Source of the DNA: an uncultured Sulfitobacter sp.
GTDB taxonomy: Bacteria > Pseudomonadota > Alphaproteobacteria > Rhodobacterales > Rhodobacteraceae
Direction of reading: 5' to 3'
Length of the DNA: 64,000 nt
Assembly: GCA_947502265.1 (NCBI GenBank)
Contig: CANMZB010000005.1
Location: forward strand, 62,001-126,000
Positions 17,540 through 27,463 of this stretch are shown here, one piece after another. Position numbers and translations under genes: made by a program. Every line of letters begins with the position of its first letter. The first letter of the stretch is position 1. A model generated the notes under the pieces. That model made no database searches. It worked only from the letters and a program-made list of their open reading frames with translations, and had not been told where the DNA came from.

Positions 17540-17830
17540 ATGCGCTATCTCTCCCCCCTTGCCGCCCTCCTCATCCTCGGCTTTTCGACAACAGGCGCGC
17601 GCGCCGGTGACGCGGCCCCTCTCGCGTTGAATTACGCCGCGTTCGAAGCGGCGGTGCCCCATATTGATCTTAAAAGCTGCCCTGCCGGTGTCACCCTCGG
17701 GGATGTGTTTTGCCGCGCGACGCTGGCAAATGAGCAGATCCACGTCTTTGTCTTTTCACAGACGGGTGAAAGCCCGCTTGTCGCCTTTTCCAGTTTTGAC
17801 GCCGAAGCGCTGACAACCTTGCTAAACTAA
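17540..17830 (+). CDS. Small secreted protein of unknown function
   Basis: The 96-residue protein has a clear Sec signal (MRYLSPLAALLILGFST, cut after ARA at about 23). The mature part is about 73 residues, with a Cys pair (KSCPAG and VFCRAT) able to form one periplasmic disulphide. I do not recognise the family. It lies 48 bases upstream of the ABC-F gene on the same strand. The RBS is within GGACGACC just before the ATG. Confidence 0.65.
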   Translation: MRYLSPLAALLILGFSTTGARAGDAAPLALNYAAFEAAVPHIDLKSCPAGVTLGDVFCRATLANEQIHVFVFSQTGESPLVAFSSFDAEALTTLLN

Positions 17831-17878
17831 GCGGCTGCGGCATTGACATGGGCGGGACGCTGCTGCACAGCCTCGCCC

Positions 17879-19738
17879 ATGTTACGCATTTCAGAAATCA
17901 ACTACTCCGTCGAAGGCCGCCCTCTTTTCGAAGAGGCAAGCGCCGTCATTCCCGAAGGTCACAAGGTGGGCCTTGTCGGCCGCAACGGTGCGGGCAAAAC
18001 CACGCTGTTCCGCATCATTCGCGGAGAGCTGGGGCTGGATGCCGGTGCCATCTCACTGCCCTCGCGCGCCAAGATCGGCGGCGTGGCGCAGGAAGTGCCC
18101 TCCTCCGACGTGTCGCTGATCGACACGGTGTTGGCCGCCGATACCGAGCGCGCAAGCCTGATGGAGGAAGCCGAGACCGCCACCGATCCGGGACGCATCG
18201 CTGATATTCAGGCACGTCTGGCCGACATCGACGCATGGTCCGCCGAAGGGCGCGCGTCCTCGATCCTCAAGGGGCTGGGCTTCGACGATTACGACCAGAC
18301 GCAGCCCTGTTCGGCCTATTCAGGCGGTTGGCGGATGCGTGTCGCCCTTGCGGGCGTTCTGTTTGCGCAGCCCGATCTTCTGCTACTTGATGAACCGACC
18401 AACTATCTCGATCTGGAAGGCGCGCTGTGGCTGGAAAACTATCTGGCGAAGTATCCCCACACCGTTATCATCATCAGCCACGACCGTGGCCTATTGAACC
18501 GCGCGGTGGGCGGTATCCTGCACCTCGAAGATAAAAAGCTCACCTACTACCAAGGTTCCTACGATCAATTCGCCCGCCAGCGCGCCGAAAAACGCGCGCA
18601 GCTGACAGCGATGGCCAAGAAACAACAAGCCCGCAAAGATCACATGCAATCCTTTGTGGATCGTTTCAAGGCCAAGGCCTCCAAGGCGAAACAGGCCCAA
18701 TCACGCCTGAAGATGATCGAAAAGATGGACATGATCACGCCGCCCGAAGAAGCCGCGCGCAAGGTGTTCACCTTCCCGCAGCCCGACGAGCTGTCGCCGC
18801 CGATTATCAGCATCGAAGGCGGCTCGACCGGTTATACCGAAGGCCAGCCGGTGTTGTCGCGCCTCAATCTGCGCATTGATCAGGACGACCGTATCGCGCT
18901 TCTGGGCCGTAACGGTCAGGGTAAATCGACTCTGTCCAAGCTGCTCAGCAACCGTCTTGTTCTGTTCGAAGGCAAGGCGGTCAATTCCAACAAGCTGCGC
19001 ATCGGCTTTTTCGCACAGCATCAGGTTGACGAGCTGCTTATCGACGAAACACCGCTGCAACACATGATCGCGGCGCGTCCCGGCGTGTTGCAATCAAAGC
19101 TGCGCGCGCAACTGGCCGGTTTCGGCCTTGGCCCCGATCAGGCGGATACCGCTGTCGGTCGTTTGTCGGGGGGGCAAAAGGCGCGTCTGTCGCTGCTTCT
19201 GGCGACGCTTGACGCGCCGCATCTGCTGATCCTCGACGAGCCGACAAACCACCTTGATATCGAGAGCCGCGAAGCGCTGGTGGAAGCGCTCACGCGCTAT
19301 TCCGGTGCTGTGATCCTTGTGAGCCACGATATGCACCTTTTGTCGATGGTGGCAGACCGCCTCTGGCTGGTGGCAGACGGCACGGTCAAGCCCTACGAGG
19401 ACGACCTCGAAGCGTACCGCAAGATGCTGTTGACGGTGGAAAAACCCGTCAGCAAGAACGCCAGACCGAAAGAAGTATCCAAGCCCAAGCGCGCCAACCG
19501 CGACGATATCCTTGCGCTACGCTCGGAGGTGCGCACCTCCGAGGCGCGCGTGACCAAGATCAACGAGATGCGCGACAAGCTTGCCAAAAAACTCGCTGAT
19601 CCGGCGCTTTACGAGAAAGACAAAGTCGGCGAACTAGAGGTCTGGAACAAAAAATACGCCGAGGTGATGGGCGCGTTGGAACGTGCCGAGTCGCTTTGGA
19701 TGGGGGCGCTTGAAAAGCTGGAGACAGCCCAAGCATGA
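17879..19738 (+). CDS. ABC-F family ATPase
   Basis: The protein of about 619 residues has two fused ABC domains and no membrane segment: Walker A GRNGAGKTT with Walker B LLLLDEPTNYLDL, then Walker A GRNGQGKST with LSGGQKARLSLLLA and LLILDEPTNHLDI. A basic linker rich in Lys/Arg/Ala (about 230-290) joins them and a C-terminal coiled coil (about 540-619) follows. ABC-F proteins act on the ribosome; the arrangement resembles Uup/YheS types. The start at 17879 (MLRISEINY) fits the family; an upstream ATG at 17843 would add 12 non-family residues. The stop overlaps the marC start. Confidence 0.9.
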   Translation: MLRISEINYSVEGRPLFEEASAVIPEGHKVGLVGRNGAGKTTLFRIIRGELGLDAGAISLPSRAKIGGVAQEVPSSDVSLIDTVLAADTERASLMEEAETATDPGRIADIQARLADIDAWSAEGRASSILKGLGFDDYDQTQPCSAYSGGWRMRVALAGVLFAQPDLLLLDEPTNYLDLEGALWLENYLAKYPHTVIIISHDRGLLNRAVGGILHLEDKKLTYYQGSYDQFARQRAEKRAQLTAMAKKQQARKDHMQSFVDRFKAKASKAKQAQSRLKMIEKMDMITPPEEAARKVFTFPQPDELSPPIISIEGGSTGYTEGQPVLSRLNLRIDQDDRIALLGRNGQGKSTLSKLLSNRLVLFEGKAVNSNKLRIGFFAQHQVDELLIDETPLQHMIAARPGVLQSKLRAQLAGFGLGPDQADTAVGRLSGGQKARLSLLLATLDAPHLLILDEPTNHLDIESREALVEALTRYSGAVILVSHDMHLLSMVADRLWLVADGTVKPYEDDLEAYRKMLLTVEKPVSKNARPKEVSKPKRANRDDILALRSEVRTSEARVTKINEMRDKLAKKLADPALYEKDKVGELEVWNKKYAEVMGALERAESLWMGALEKLETAQA

Positions 19739-20376
19739 TCTTTGATTCCGCCTATATGATCACCGCGTTTGTCACCCTTCTGGTGGTGATCGACCCGATC
19801 GCGATTTTGCCTATTTTTCTGGCACTTACGCCCGGAATGACGGCAGAGCGGCGCGCGCGCGTTGCGCGGCACGCGGTTCTGGTGGCGGGGCTGATCCTTG
19901 CCCTCTTCGCCTTCTTTGGCGAGGCCGTTCTGGGTTTTGTGGGTATTTCAATGGCGGCTTTCCGCGTTGCGGGTGGCATTCTGCTGTTCCTTACTGCGCT
20001 CGATATGTTGTTCGAGCGGCGTACAAAACGGCGCGAAGACCAATCCGCCGAACAGGATTCCGCCCATGCGGATGATCCGTCGGTTTTTCCCCTCGCGATC
20101 CCGCTTATTGCGGGGCCGGGTGCGATTGCCTCTGTTATCCTGCTGGTGGGCGAAAGACCGGGTGCCGAGGGTCTTTTGACGATTGTGCCGATTACCGCTG
20201 TGATCCTGTTGATCATGTATTTGATGCTTCGCGTTAGCAACTATCTGGAACGTGGTCTGGGTAAGGTCGGCATCAATGTCATCACGCGGGTGCTGGGTAT
20301 GTTGCTGGCGGCGCTCTCGGTACAATTCGTGCTGGACGGTTTGTCCGCATTCGGTTTTGGCCCTGCGGTTGGCTGA
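19735..20376 (+). CDS. MarC family integral membrane protein
   Basis: The 213-residue protein has six predicted membrane segments and the MarC/UPF0056 features: LVVIDPIAILPIFLALTPGM near the N-terminus and PLAIPLIAGPGAIASVI in the middle. The family's function is unsettled; the historical multiple antibiotic resistance link is not supported for MarC itself. A short charged cytoplasmic loop (FERRTKRREDQSAEQD) separates the two halves. It overlaps the ABC-F gene by 4 bases. Confidence 0.88.
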   Translation: MIFDSAYMITAFVTLLVVIDPIAILPIFLALTPGMTAERRARVARHAVLVAGLILALFAFFGEAVLGFVGISMAAFRVAGGILLFLTALDMLFERRTKRREDQSAEQDSAHADDPSVFPLAIPLIAGPGAIASVILLVGERPGAEGLLTIVPITAVILLIMYLMLRVSNYLERGLGKVGINVITRVLGMLLAALSVQFVLDGLSAFGFGPAVG

Positions 20377-20429
20377 TCACCTTTGCCTGCCTATATGAAG
20401 GGTACGCAACCGACCGGAGCCTGAATTCG

Positions 20430-21011
20430 ATGTCCTCAGATAACATTGCCAGCCTGATCTATCTTTCCCTTCTGGGCGCGGCCATCGGGGGCTGGTTTCT
20501 GCTGCAAGGCCGCAAGAAGCTGGGCAAATATCTGCAATTCGCGATGATCTGGGGGTTTCTGTTTCTGGGTGTGGTTGCGGGATACGGGCTGTGGAACGAT
20601 GTGCAACGCTCCACCATGCGCAATCAGATGGTCCAGACCGGCAGTGGCCAGATCGCGGTGCCACAACAGCGTGACGGGCATTATTACCTGACGCTCGATA
20701 TCAACGGGACGCCGATCCGCTTTGTCGTGGACACCGGTGCGACGGACATGGTGCTGACGCGCGCGGATGCGCGCCGCGCGGGCCTTGATCCCGACAGCTT
20801 GAATTACACCGGTACTGCGCACACCGCCAACGGCACCGTGCGCACAGCACCTGTGCGGCTGGATCGTGTGCGCCTTGGTGATGTGACTGACACGAACGTG
20901 CGCGCCACGGTCAATGGCGGCAAGATGCAAGGATCGCTTTTGGGGATGGGCTATTTGCAACGCTGGGGCCGGATCGAGATCACCGGCGGAGAGCTGATCC
21001 TCACGCGCTAG
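20430..21011 (+). CDS. TIGR02281-type membrane-anchored aspartic protease
   Basis: The 193-residue protein has two N-terminal hydrophobic segments (about 9-25 and 35-52) and a retropepsin-like periplasmic domain with the active-site motif FVVDTGATDMVLT, followed by a hydrophobic LLGMGYLQRW strand. One DTG motif per chain implies a homodimer. Substrates are unknown. The gene end overlaps the convergent holC end by 11 bases. Confidence 0.85.
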   Translation: MSSDNIASLIYLSLLGAAIGGWFLLQGRKKLGKYLQFAMIWGFLFLGVVAGYGLWNDVQRSTMRNQMVQTGSGQIAVPQQRDGHYYLTLDINGTPIRFVVDTGATDMVLTRADARRAGLDPDSLNYTGTAHTANGTVRTAPVRLDRVRLGDVTDTNVRATVNGGKMQGSLLGMGYLQRWGRIEITGGELILTR

Positions 21012-21474
21012 GCTGGCCGCTTTGCGCCTTCATTTCCCAACGGCCCGACTCTTCGGACCAGTATTGGGCCATGACACCCGCCCCCTTCAATGCCGTCCAC
21101 TGGCCGCGCGCATGGGCCAGCGCCGCCGCATCGTGGCCATCGAACAGGATGCAAACCCGCTCCATTCCCGAAACCTCCGCTGCCGTCACATCCGCCGAAT
21201 GAACAGCCATCAGACATTGCGGCTGATTGGGGGATGTATCGCTTGTTGTCAAAAGAACCGGCTGCGCGGCATCTTGCGCGCCGCCCGCAACCCCGTGCGG
21301 CAGGAAGCTGTCCTGCGGGCCAAGCCACAGCGCACGGTCAAGCGCCTCAAGCCGCGAGGAATCCGTTCCGCGCACTGCCACGCGCCAGCCCGCGGCCAGA
21401 GATTTCTCCAGCAGCAGGCGCAGCGTGTCTTCCAGCGGGCGCTGCGTCAGATGGTAGAACATGGCAGCGCCCAT
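21001..21474 (-). CDS. holC: DNA polymerase III chi subunit
   Basis: This 157-residue clamp-loader accessory protein would link the polymerase to SSB. It shows the HolC pattern FYHLTQRPLEDTLRLLLEKS at the N-terminus, then RALW, SFLPHG and a C-terminal half ending in a WEMKAQSGQ tail. It is 5 bases downstream of pepA on the same strand; pepA-holC is a conserved pair in proteobacteria. It overlaps the aspartic protease end. Confidence 0.9.
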   Translation of the reverse strand: MGAAMFYHLTQRPLEDTLRLLLEKSLAAGWRVAVRGTDSSRLEALDRALWLGPQDSFLPHGVAGGAQDAAQPVLLTTSDTSPNQPQCLMAVHSADVTAAEVSGMERVCILFDGHDAAALAHARGQWTALKGAGVMAQYWSEESGRWEMKAQSGQPSA

Positions 21475-21479
21475 GGTGG

Positions 21480-22955
21480 TTACTCCGCCTCGTAATGGTC
21501 TGCGATCAAACGATTAAGCGCGGCAACGCCCCATCCTGTCGCACCCACAGGCGCCAGCGTGGTCTCGGACTTCACCGACGCAACCCCCGCGATATCAAGG
21601 TGAATCCACGGGCAGCCGTCTTTCACGAACCGCTGCAAGAACTGCGCAGCGGTGATTGAACCGGCAGGCCGCCCGCCGACGTTCTTCATGTCCGCGATGC
21701 GGCTTTTGAGCTGGTCATCGTAGGCTTGACCAAGCGGCATGCGCCATGCGCCTTCGCCTTCGGCTGTCGCCGCCTTGAGAAAGGCGTTACAGAAGTCATC
21801 ATCGTTTGAGAAAACTCCTGCGTTTTCATGGCCCAGCCCGATGATAATTGCCCCTGTCAGTGTCGCAAGATCGACCATCGCGGCGGGTTTGTAGTGTTCC
21901 TGCGCATACCACATCACGTCACACAGTACCAAACGCCCCTCGGCGTCCGTGTTGATAATCTCTACCGTATCGCCCTTCATCGAGGTGATTACATCACCGG
22001 GGCGCGTGGCATTGCCTGACGGCATGTTTTCCACCAGCCCGACAAGGCCCACCACGTTGGCGCGCGCTCCACGCAGCGCCAGTGTGCGCATCACGCCTGC
22101 AACCACGGCAGAGCCGCCCATGTCCATCGTCATGTCTTCCATGCCGCCTGCGGGCTTGATCGAAATGCCGCCGGTATCAAACACAACCCCTTTGCCGACC
22201 AACGCCAGCGGCGCTTCACCTTCGGTGCCACCGTTCCAATGCATCGCCACCACATAAGACGGGCTATCGGATCCCTGCCCTACAGACAAAAGCGTTCGCA
22301 TTCCAAGCTTTGCAAGCGCTTCTTCATCCAAAACCTCAACCTTCAAACCAAGGCTTTCCATTTCTTTCAGACGCTCGGCATAGGTGGTCGTGCTCAGCAC
22401 ATTGGCAGGCTCGTTGACCAGATCGCGACACATATGCGCGCCTTCTGCCACCGCCAGCAGAGCGGCACTCTGCGCTTTCAACGTGTCCGGCTTGCCGCTC
22501 ATCACCGCCACGGCACCACTGCGGCTGCTTTCGGCGGTTTTATGCGCCTCGAACGCGTAATCGCGCATCGCAAAGCCGTAAATCATCTCTTCGGCGCGCC
22601 GTACGGGGCCGGTCAACAGCAACAGATCGCCCTTGCCACCGCGCGCCTTGGCCAGCGCCGCACCCGCTTTGCGCGCCTGCGCCGCTTTGGCGGCGCGTTC
22701 GATCCGCACAACATCAACCGCATCCGCCTGCATCCCTTGAGGATAGGCAAGGCTCACTAGTTCGGCGTCTTTCATCTTGCTCCAGCGGTCGCTCTCCACC
22801 AGCCGTGCAACAGCCCCCTTGGTCAGCTTGTTAACCCGGCGCGCTGCCGGATCCAACTTGCCCTCGGCGTCCACAAAGACCGCGACGCGGCCGGGCTGTG
22901 CGGCAATAGCGTCAAGATCGGTTTCGGAAAATGTCATCGGGGTCAGCAGGGTCAT
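21480..22955 (-). CDS. pepA: Leucyl aminopeptidase (M17)
   Basis: This 491-residue cytosolic di-metal aminopeptidase has the family signature NTDAEGRLVLCD, and GKGVVFDTGGISIKPAGGM carries metal ligands and the catalytic lysine region. The N-terminal domain (about 1-160) is the usual non-catalytic one. The start at 22955 (MTLLTPMTF) is chosen; a longer frame reaches 23072 but lacks family similarity. It is divergent from lptF, an arrangement seen in many proteobacteria. Confidence 0.94.
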   Translation of the reverse strand: MTLLTPMTFSETDLDAIAAQPGRVAVFVDAEGKLDPAARRVNKLTKGAVARLVESDRWSKMKDAELVSLAYPQGMQADAVDVVRIERAAKAAQARKAGAALAKARGGKGDLLLLTGPVRRAEEMIYGFAMRDYAFEAHKTAESSRSGAVAVMSGKPDTLKAQSAALLAVAEGAHMCRDLVNEPANVLSTTTYAERLKEMESLGLKVEVLDEEALAKLGMRTLLSVGQGSDSPSYVVAMHWNGGTEGEAPLALVGKGVVFDTGGISIKPAGGMEDMTMDMGGSAVVAGVMRTLALRGARANVVGLVGLVENMPSGNATRPGDVITSMKGDTVEIINTDAEGRLVLCDVMWYAQEHYKPAAMVDLATLTGAIIIGLGHENAGVFSNDDDFCNAFLKAATAEGEGAWRMPLGQAYDDQLKSRIADMKNVGGRPAGSITAAQFLQRFVKDGCPWIHLDIAGVASVKSETTLAPVGATGWGVAALNRLIADHYEAE

Positions 22956-23095
22956 GTTTCGCGCCTTTGTCCTTGGATTTGCCCCAAGACCTAGCGTGCG
23001 AAGCCGCCCAACACCAGATAGGAGTTTTCCGCCCTGATGCTTTGGTCTATTGTCCGGCGAAATCACCGCCACGAGCCGGAAAGAGGAGGAATCGA

Positions 23096-24226
23096 GTGCC
23101 CCATGTCGACCGCTACATGCTGTCGCAGCTTATGGTGCTGTTCGGCTTTTTTGCGCTTGTTCTGGTGGCGATTTTCTGGATCAACCGTGCGGTGATCCTG
23201 TTTGACACGTTGATCGGGGATGGCCAGACCGCATTGGTGTTTCTTGAATTCACCGCCCTCGGCCTGCCGCGCCTTATTGCAACGGTTCTGCCCATCGCCA
23301 CATTTGCCGCCGCTGTCTATGTCACCAACCGGATGACCTCCGAGAGCGAGCTTGTGGTGCTGCGCGCCACCGGCGCCAGCCCGTGGCGATTGGCACGCCC
23401 GATTTTGACCTTTGGTCTGTGCGTTGCGCTGGGGATGAGCATCCTCACCCATTTTCTGGTGCCGATGGCCCAATCCGAGCTGAAACAGCGCGAGCACGAA
23501 ATTGCGCGCAACGTCACCGCAAGGCTGCTGACCGAGGGTACATTTTTGCATCCAACCCCCAAAGTCACCTTTTACACCCGCCTCATCGACGCCGAAGGGG
23601 TGCTGCGCGATGTGTTTCTGTCCGACCGGCGCAACCAGGAACAAGGGGTGATTTATACCGCCGCCGAAGCGTATCTTGTGCGCAACGATGACGCGACGAC
23701 GCTGATCATGGTTGACGGCCTGGCCCAGCGTCTGAACCGCGACGGGATGCGGTTGGCGACCGCGAAATTTGCCGATTTCTCGTTTGATATCTCTGCTCTG
23801 GTGCGCATCGACACGGTGCGCGAGATGAGCATCGCAAACACGGTGACACCTGCGCTGTTGTCCGATTGGGACATGATCAGCGAGCGGTCGGGCAAGACCC
23901 GCGGCGACATCGCTGAAGAGATCAACGCCCGTTTCGCGCAACCGCTGTTTTGCATGGTCGCCGCCATGATCGGATTTTCCACGCTGCTGATCGGCGGGTT
24001 TTCACGTTTTGGCGTCTGGCGCGAGATCGTGTTTGCATTTGGCCTGTTGCTGGCACTCGACGGGATGCGCGGCACGTTGGTGCCGCCGGTTCGCGAAACA
24101 GCAAGCCTATGGCCGCTCCTTTATCTGCCTGCGCTCATCGGAGCGATCCTATCGAGTTTGATGCTGTTGCATGCAGCACATCCGGGATGGCGCGCACGGC
24201 TACACCGGCGCAGGTCTGCCGCATGA
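23096..24226 (+). CDS. lptF: LPS export permease LptF
   Basis: This 376-residue inner-membrane subunit of the LptB2FGC LPS extractor has paired N-terminal membrane helices, a periplasmic beta-jellyroll (about 120-265) and three to four C-terminal helices; RYMLSQLMVLFGFFALVLVA and ELVVLRATGASPWRLARP are YjgP/YjgQ signatures. It starts with GTG at 23096, five bases after AAGAGGAGGA. The stop overlaps lptG (ATGA). Partners LptB and LptC are outside the window. Confidence 0.93.
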   Translation: MPHVDRYMLSQLMVLFGFFALVLVAIFWINRAVILFDTLIGDGQTALVFLEFTALGLPRLIATVLPIATFAAAVYVTNRMTSESELVVLRATGASPWRLARPILTFGLCVALGMSILTHFLVPMAQSELKQREHEIARNVTARLLTEGTFLHPTPKVTFYTRLIDAEGVLRDVFLSDRRNQEQGVIYTAAEAYLVRNDDATTLIMVDGLAQRLNRDGMRLATAKFADFSFDISALVRIDTVREMSIANTVTPALLSDWDMISERSGKTRGDIAEEINARFAQPLFCMVAAMIGFSTLLIGGFSRFGVWREIVFAFGLLLALDGMRGTLVPPVRETASLWPLLYLPALIGAILSSLMLLHAAHPGWRARLHRRRSAA

Positions 24227-25320
24227 CGCTCTATCTCTATTTCGCACGCCGGTTCGCGATGAGCTTTCTCTTCATCACGGCAATCCTGTCGACGCTCATC
24301 TTCATCACCGACCTGATTGATCAGGCGCAGCAAAGCTATGCCGACAGCGTCACCTTCGGAGTGATCATCCGGCTCACGCTGCTGCGGCTGCCGCAGACGA
24401 TCAACGTCATCCTGCCGCTGAACATGCTGCTGGCCACGGTCGTTATGTTTTTGTCGTTCGCGCGCTCTTCCGAGCTGGTCGTGACGCGCGCGGCGGGACG
24501 TTCTGCATTGAAGTCGCTGAAGTCTCCTGTTGCGGTGGCCTTTATCATCGGTCTGATGGTGGTCGGCATGTTCAATCCGATCGTGGCGGCAACATCGAAA
24601 CGTTATGTCCAGATGTCCGAAGGTTTTCGCGCAGGCGGTGCCTCGGCGCTGTCCATCTCCGAGGAAGGGCTTTGGCTGCGTCAGGGCACGAAAGACGGGC
24701 AGTCGGTCATCCGCGCGTGGCGCTCCAACAACGACGGCTCGGTCCTGTATGATGTGACCTTCATCTCCTACGCGCGCGAGGGCGGGCCGGTCCGGCGGAT
24801 CGAGGCGGAAAGTGCAGCTCTCAAAGACGACGGCTGGCATCTGAGAAACGCGAAATCATGGTCTCTGGAGGCAGGCGTCAATTCCGAAGGCACTTCCACT
24901 CTCCATGAAACCCTGACGATTCCGTCTTCGCTAACCCTTGAGCGCATCCGCGACAGCTTTGGCAATGCCGGCAGCATTTCGATCTATGATTTGCCAGCCT
25001 ATATCCGCCAGCTCGAACTTTCTGGTTTCAGCCCGCGCCGACACAAGGTCTGGCTGCAATCAGAGTTGGCGCGACCGCTGTTTCTGGTGGCCATGGTTCT
25101 TGTTGCGAGCGCGTTCACCATGCGCCATACCAGATCGGGGGGCACCGGAATTGCGGTGTTGTCGGCAGTTTTGTTGGGATTCGGTTTGTATTTTATCCGC
25201 AGTTTTTCGCAGATCCTGGGCGAGAACGGCCAAATTCCGGTCATCTTGTCTGCATGGGCGCCCCCGGTGGCGGCTGTCCTGCTGGCGCTGGGGATTTTGC
25301 TGCACAAGGAGGACGGCTGA
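24223..25320 (+). CDS. lptG: LPS export permease LptG
   Basis: This 365-residue partner of LptF has the same topology. Family motifs are YFARRFAMSFLFITAILSTL, ELVVTRAAGRSALKSLKSP and the late SQILGENGQIP segment. The ATG at 24223 overlaps the lptF stop and sets the start; a longer open frame back to 23950 is the lptF shadow. AAGGAGG near its end serves lptD. Confidence 0.93.
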   Translation: MTLYLYFARRFAMSFLFITAILSTLIFITDLIDQAQQSYADSVTFGVIIRLTLLRLPQTINVILPLNMLLATVVMFLSFARSSELVVTRAAGRSALKSLKSPVAVAFIIGLMVVGMFNPIVAATSKRYVQMSEGFRAGGASALSISEEGLWLRQGTKDGQSVIRAWRSNNDGSVLYDVTFISYAREGGPVRRIEAESAALKDDGWHLRNAKSWSLEAGVNSEGTSTLHETLTIPSSLTLERIRDSFGNAGSISIYDLPAYIRQLELSGFSPRRHKVWLQSELARPLFLVAMVLVASAFTMRHTRSGGTGIAVLSAVLLGFGLYFIRSFSQILGENGQIPVILSAWAPPVAAVLLALGILLHKEDG

Positions 25321-25321
25321 G

Positions 25322-27463
25322 ATGCGCCGGTTTCTTCTTTTTTTGTTGCTGTTGGTGCCGGGCATGCTGGCTGCGCAACAAGACAGCAATGCCGCCCTTC
25401 TGGTCGCCGATCAGCTTTACATCACGCGCGACCGTGTGCTTGTTGCCTCCGGCAATGTCGAAGCGTTTCAAAACGGCATCCGGCTGCGCGCGCGCGCCAT
25501 CCGTTATAACCAAACCAGCGGCGGGTTGGAGATTGATGGCCCCATCACGCTGACCGAAGGTGACGAAACGCTTATTATCGCGGATGCGGCGGCGCTTGAC
25601 GCGGATTTGCGCAACGGCATCCTGCGCGGCGCGCGGCTGGTTCTCAATCAACAACTGCAACTGGCCGCCGCGCAGATCAACCGCGTCGATGGCCGCTATA
25701 GCCAGTTGTACAAAACCACGGTTACGTCCTGCCGGGTTTGTAATGACGGACGTCCGCCGCTGTGGCAGATCCGTGCCAAACGCGTGATCCATGACGAAGT
25801 GGAAAACCAGCTTTATTTCGACGAGGCGCAATTTCGCATCGGCAATCTGCCGGTGTTCTGGCTGCCGCGCCTGCGCTTGCCCGACCCCACCGTGCGCCGC
25901 GCGACCGGCTTTCTGGTGCCGTCGGTGCGCAGCACTTCGCAACTCGGTATCGGGCTGAAAATCCCCTATTTCATTAAACTGAGCGAGAAGCGAGACCTGA
26001 CGCTGACGCCCTATTTCTCCTCATCTACAAAAACACTTCAACTGCGCTACCGGCAGGCCTATAAAAACGGGCGCATCCAGTTCGACGCAGCAATCACCCG
26101 TGACGATCTGCGGCCCACCGAAACACGCGGCTATCTGTTCGGGCGCGGGCAATTCGCCCTGCCCGCGGATTTCAACCTGCGCTTCGATATCGAAACCGTC
26201 AGCGACGATGCCTATCTTAAGGACTACGGATATTCGGATGCCGACCGGCTGCGCTCGGAACTCAGGATCAGCCGTGCGCGGCGCGACGAATATATCAGCG
26301 CGAGCCTGATCAACTTCAAGACGCTGCGCGACGGCGAAGAAAACTCGACCCTGCCGACGCTGGTGCTGGATGGCGAATACGAGCGGCGCTTCTTTCCGCG
26401 CGTCTTGGGCGGAGAGGTCCGCGCGCGGCTTCTTGCGCACAGCCACCGCCGCAGCTCGACCCTGTCAAGTGACAGCGACGATGCCGACGATGTGGTGGAC
26501 GGGCGCGATGTGGCCCGCCTGAACGGGCAATTGGACTGGCTGCGCTCGGTTGTTTTTTCCAGCGGCCTGCGCGCCGATACCCGCCTTGGTGCCTCTTTCA
26601 ACACCTTCCGCATCAGCCAGGATGACACAACGCCCGAAAGCCCAACCGAACTCACCCCGCACGCGACGCTTACCCTGCGCTATCCCCTCGCGAAACAATC
26701 GCCAAACGGTGTCCGTCAGGTATTGGAACCCATCGCGCAGATCAGCTTGACCGGCGGGACACGGCTTGCCATTCCGAACGAGGAAAGCACCCGCGTCGAA
26801 TTTGATCAGGGCAATCTGATCAGCCTGTCGCGTTTCCCGCGCCCCGACCGGCGCGAGCGTGGGGCGATGGCGGCGATCGGTGTTGGATGGTCGCGCTTCT
26901 CCCCGGAAGGGTGGAACGCGCATCTGACAATGGGTCAGGTTTTTCGCGAGGATAGCGACAGCTCTTTTTCGGCCACCTCAGGGCTTGATTCGCTGTCCTC
27001 CGATATTCTGATTGCGGGTCAGATCGATACCGGAAGCACGCTTTTCCTCACCGGTCGCAGCCTGTTTGCCGATGATTTCGACCTGACCAAAGCAGAGTTG
27101 CGGGGAGACATCGCCTTTCGTCGCGGCAGCATCGGCGGCAGCTATGTCTGGCTGGACGCCGATGCAGATGAAGACCGCGCGAGCAAAGTTTCCGAATTCG
27201 CGCTTGAGGGCAGCTACCGGATCAACAACTACTGGACCGCAAGCGCTGACTGGCGGTTCGATGTTGCATCCGAACGTGCGGCAACCGCAGGCGTCGGATT
27301 AAGCTATGAAAACGAATGTGTAACCCTCGATCTCACGGTCAAGCGGCGCTATACGACCTCAACAAGTGTTGAGCCCTCTACCGATTTCGGATTTAACATC
27401 GGTCTGCGCGGGTTTGCCGCTGACACTGGAACAGAAAGATACGTCCGCTCATGTTCAAATTGA
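25322..27463 (+). CDS. lptD: LPS assembly outer-membrane protein LptD
   Basis: This 713-residue protein has a signal peptide (MRRFLLFLLLLVPGMLAAQQ), an N-terminal OstA/LptA-like beta-jellyroll (about 30-150, VASGNVEAFQNG) and a long C-terminal beta-barrel. It inserts LPS into the outer leaflet with LptE. It is somewhat shorter than E. coli LptD (784), as usual for alphaproteobacteria. Cysteines occur early (TSCRVCND) and late (ECVTL, SCSN), compatible with inter-domain disulphides. The RBS lies in the end of lptG; the end overlaps surA by 13 bases. Confidence 0.93.
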   Translation: MRRFLLFLLLLVPGMLAAQQDSNAALLVADQLYITRDRVLVASGNVEAFQNGIRLRARAIRYNQTSGGLEIDGPITLTEGDETLIIADAAALDADLRNGILRGARLVLNQQLQLAAAQINRVDGRYSQLYKTTVTSCRVCNDGRPPLWQIRAKRVIHDEVENQLYFDEAQFRIGNLPVFWLPRLRLPDPTVRRATGFLVPSVRSTSQLGIGLKIPYFIKLSEKRDLTLTPYFSSSTKTLQLRYRQAYKNGRIQFDAAITRDDLRPTETRGYLFGRGQFALPADFNLRFDIETVSDDAYLKDYGYSDADRLRSELRISRARRDEYISASLINFKTLRDGEENSTLPTLVLDGEYERRFFPRVLGGEVRARLLAHSHRRSSTLSSDSDDADDVVDGRDVARLNGQLDWLRSVVFSSGLRADTRLGASFNTFRISQDDTTPESPTELTPHATLTLRYPLAKQSPNGVRQVLEPIAQISLTGGTRLAIPNEESTRVEFDQGNLISLSRFPRPDRRERGAMAAIGVGWSRFSPEGWNAHLTMGQVFREDSDSSFSATSGLDSLSSDILIAGQIDTGSTLFLTGRSLFADDFDLTKAELRGDIAFRRGSIGGSYVWLDADADEDRASKVSEFALEGSYRINNYWTASADWRFDVASERAATAGVGLSYENECVTLDLTVKRRYTTSTSVEPSTDFGFNIGLRGFAADTGTERYVRSCSN

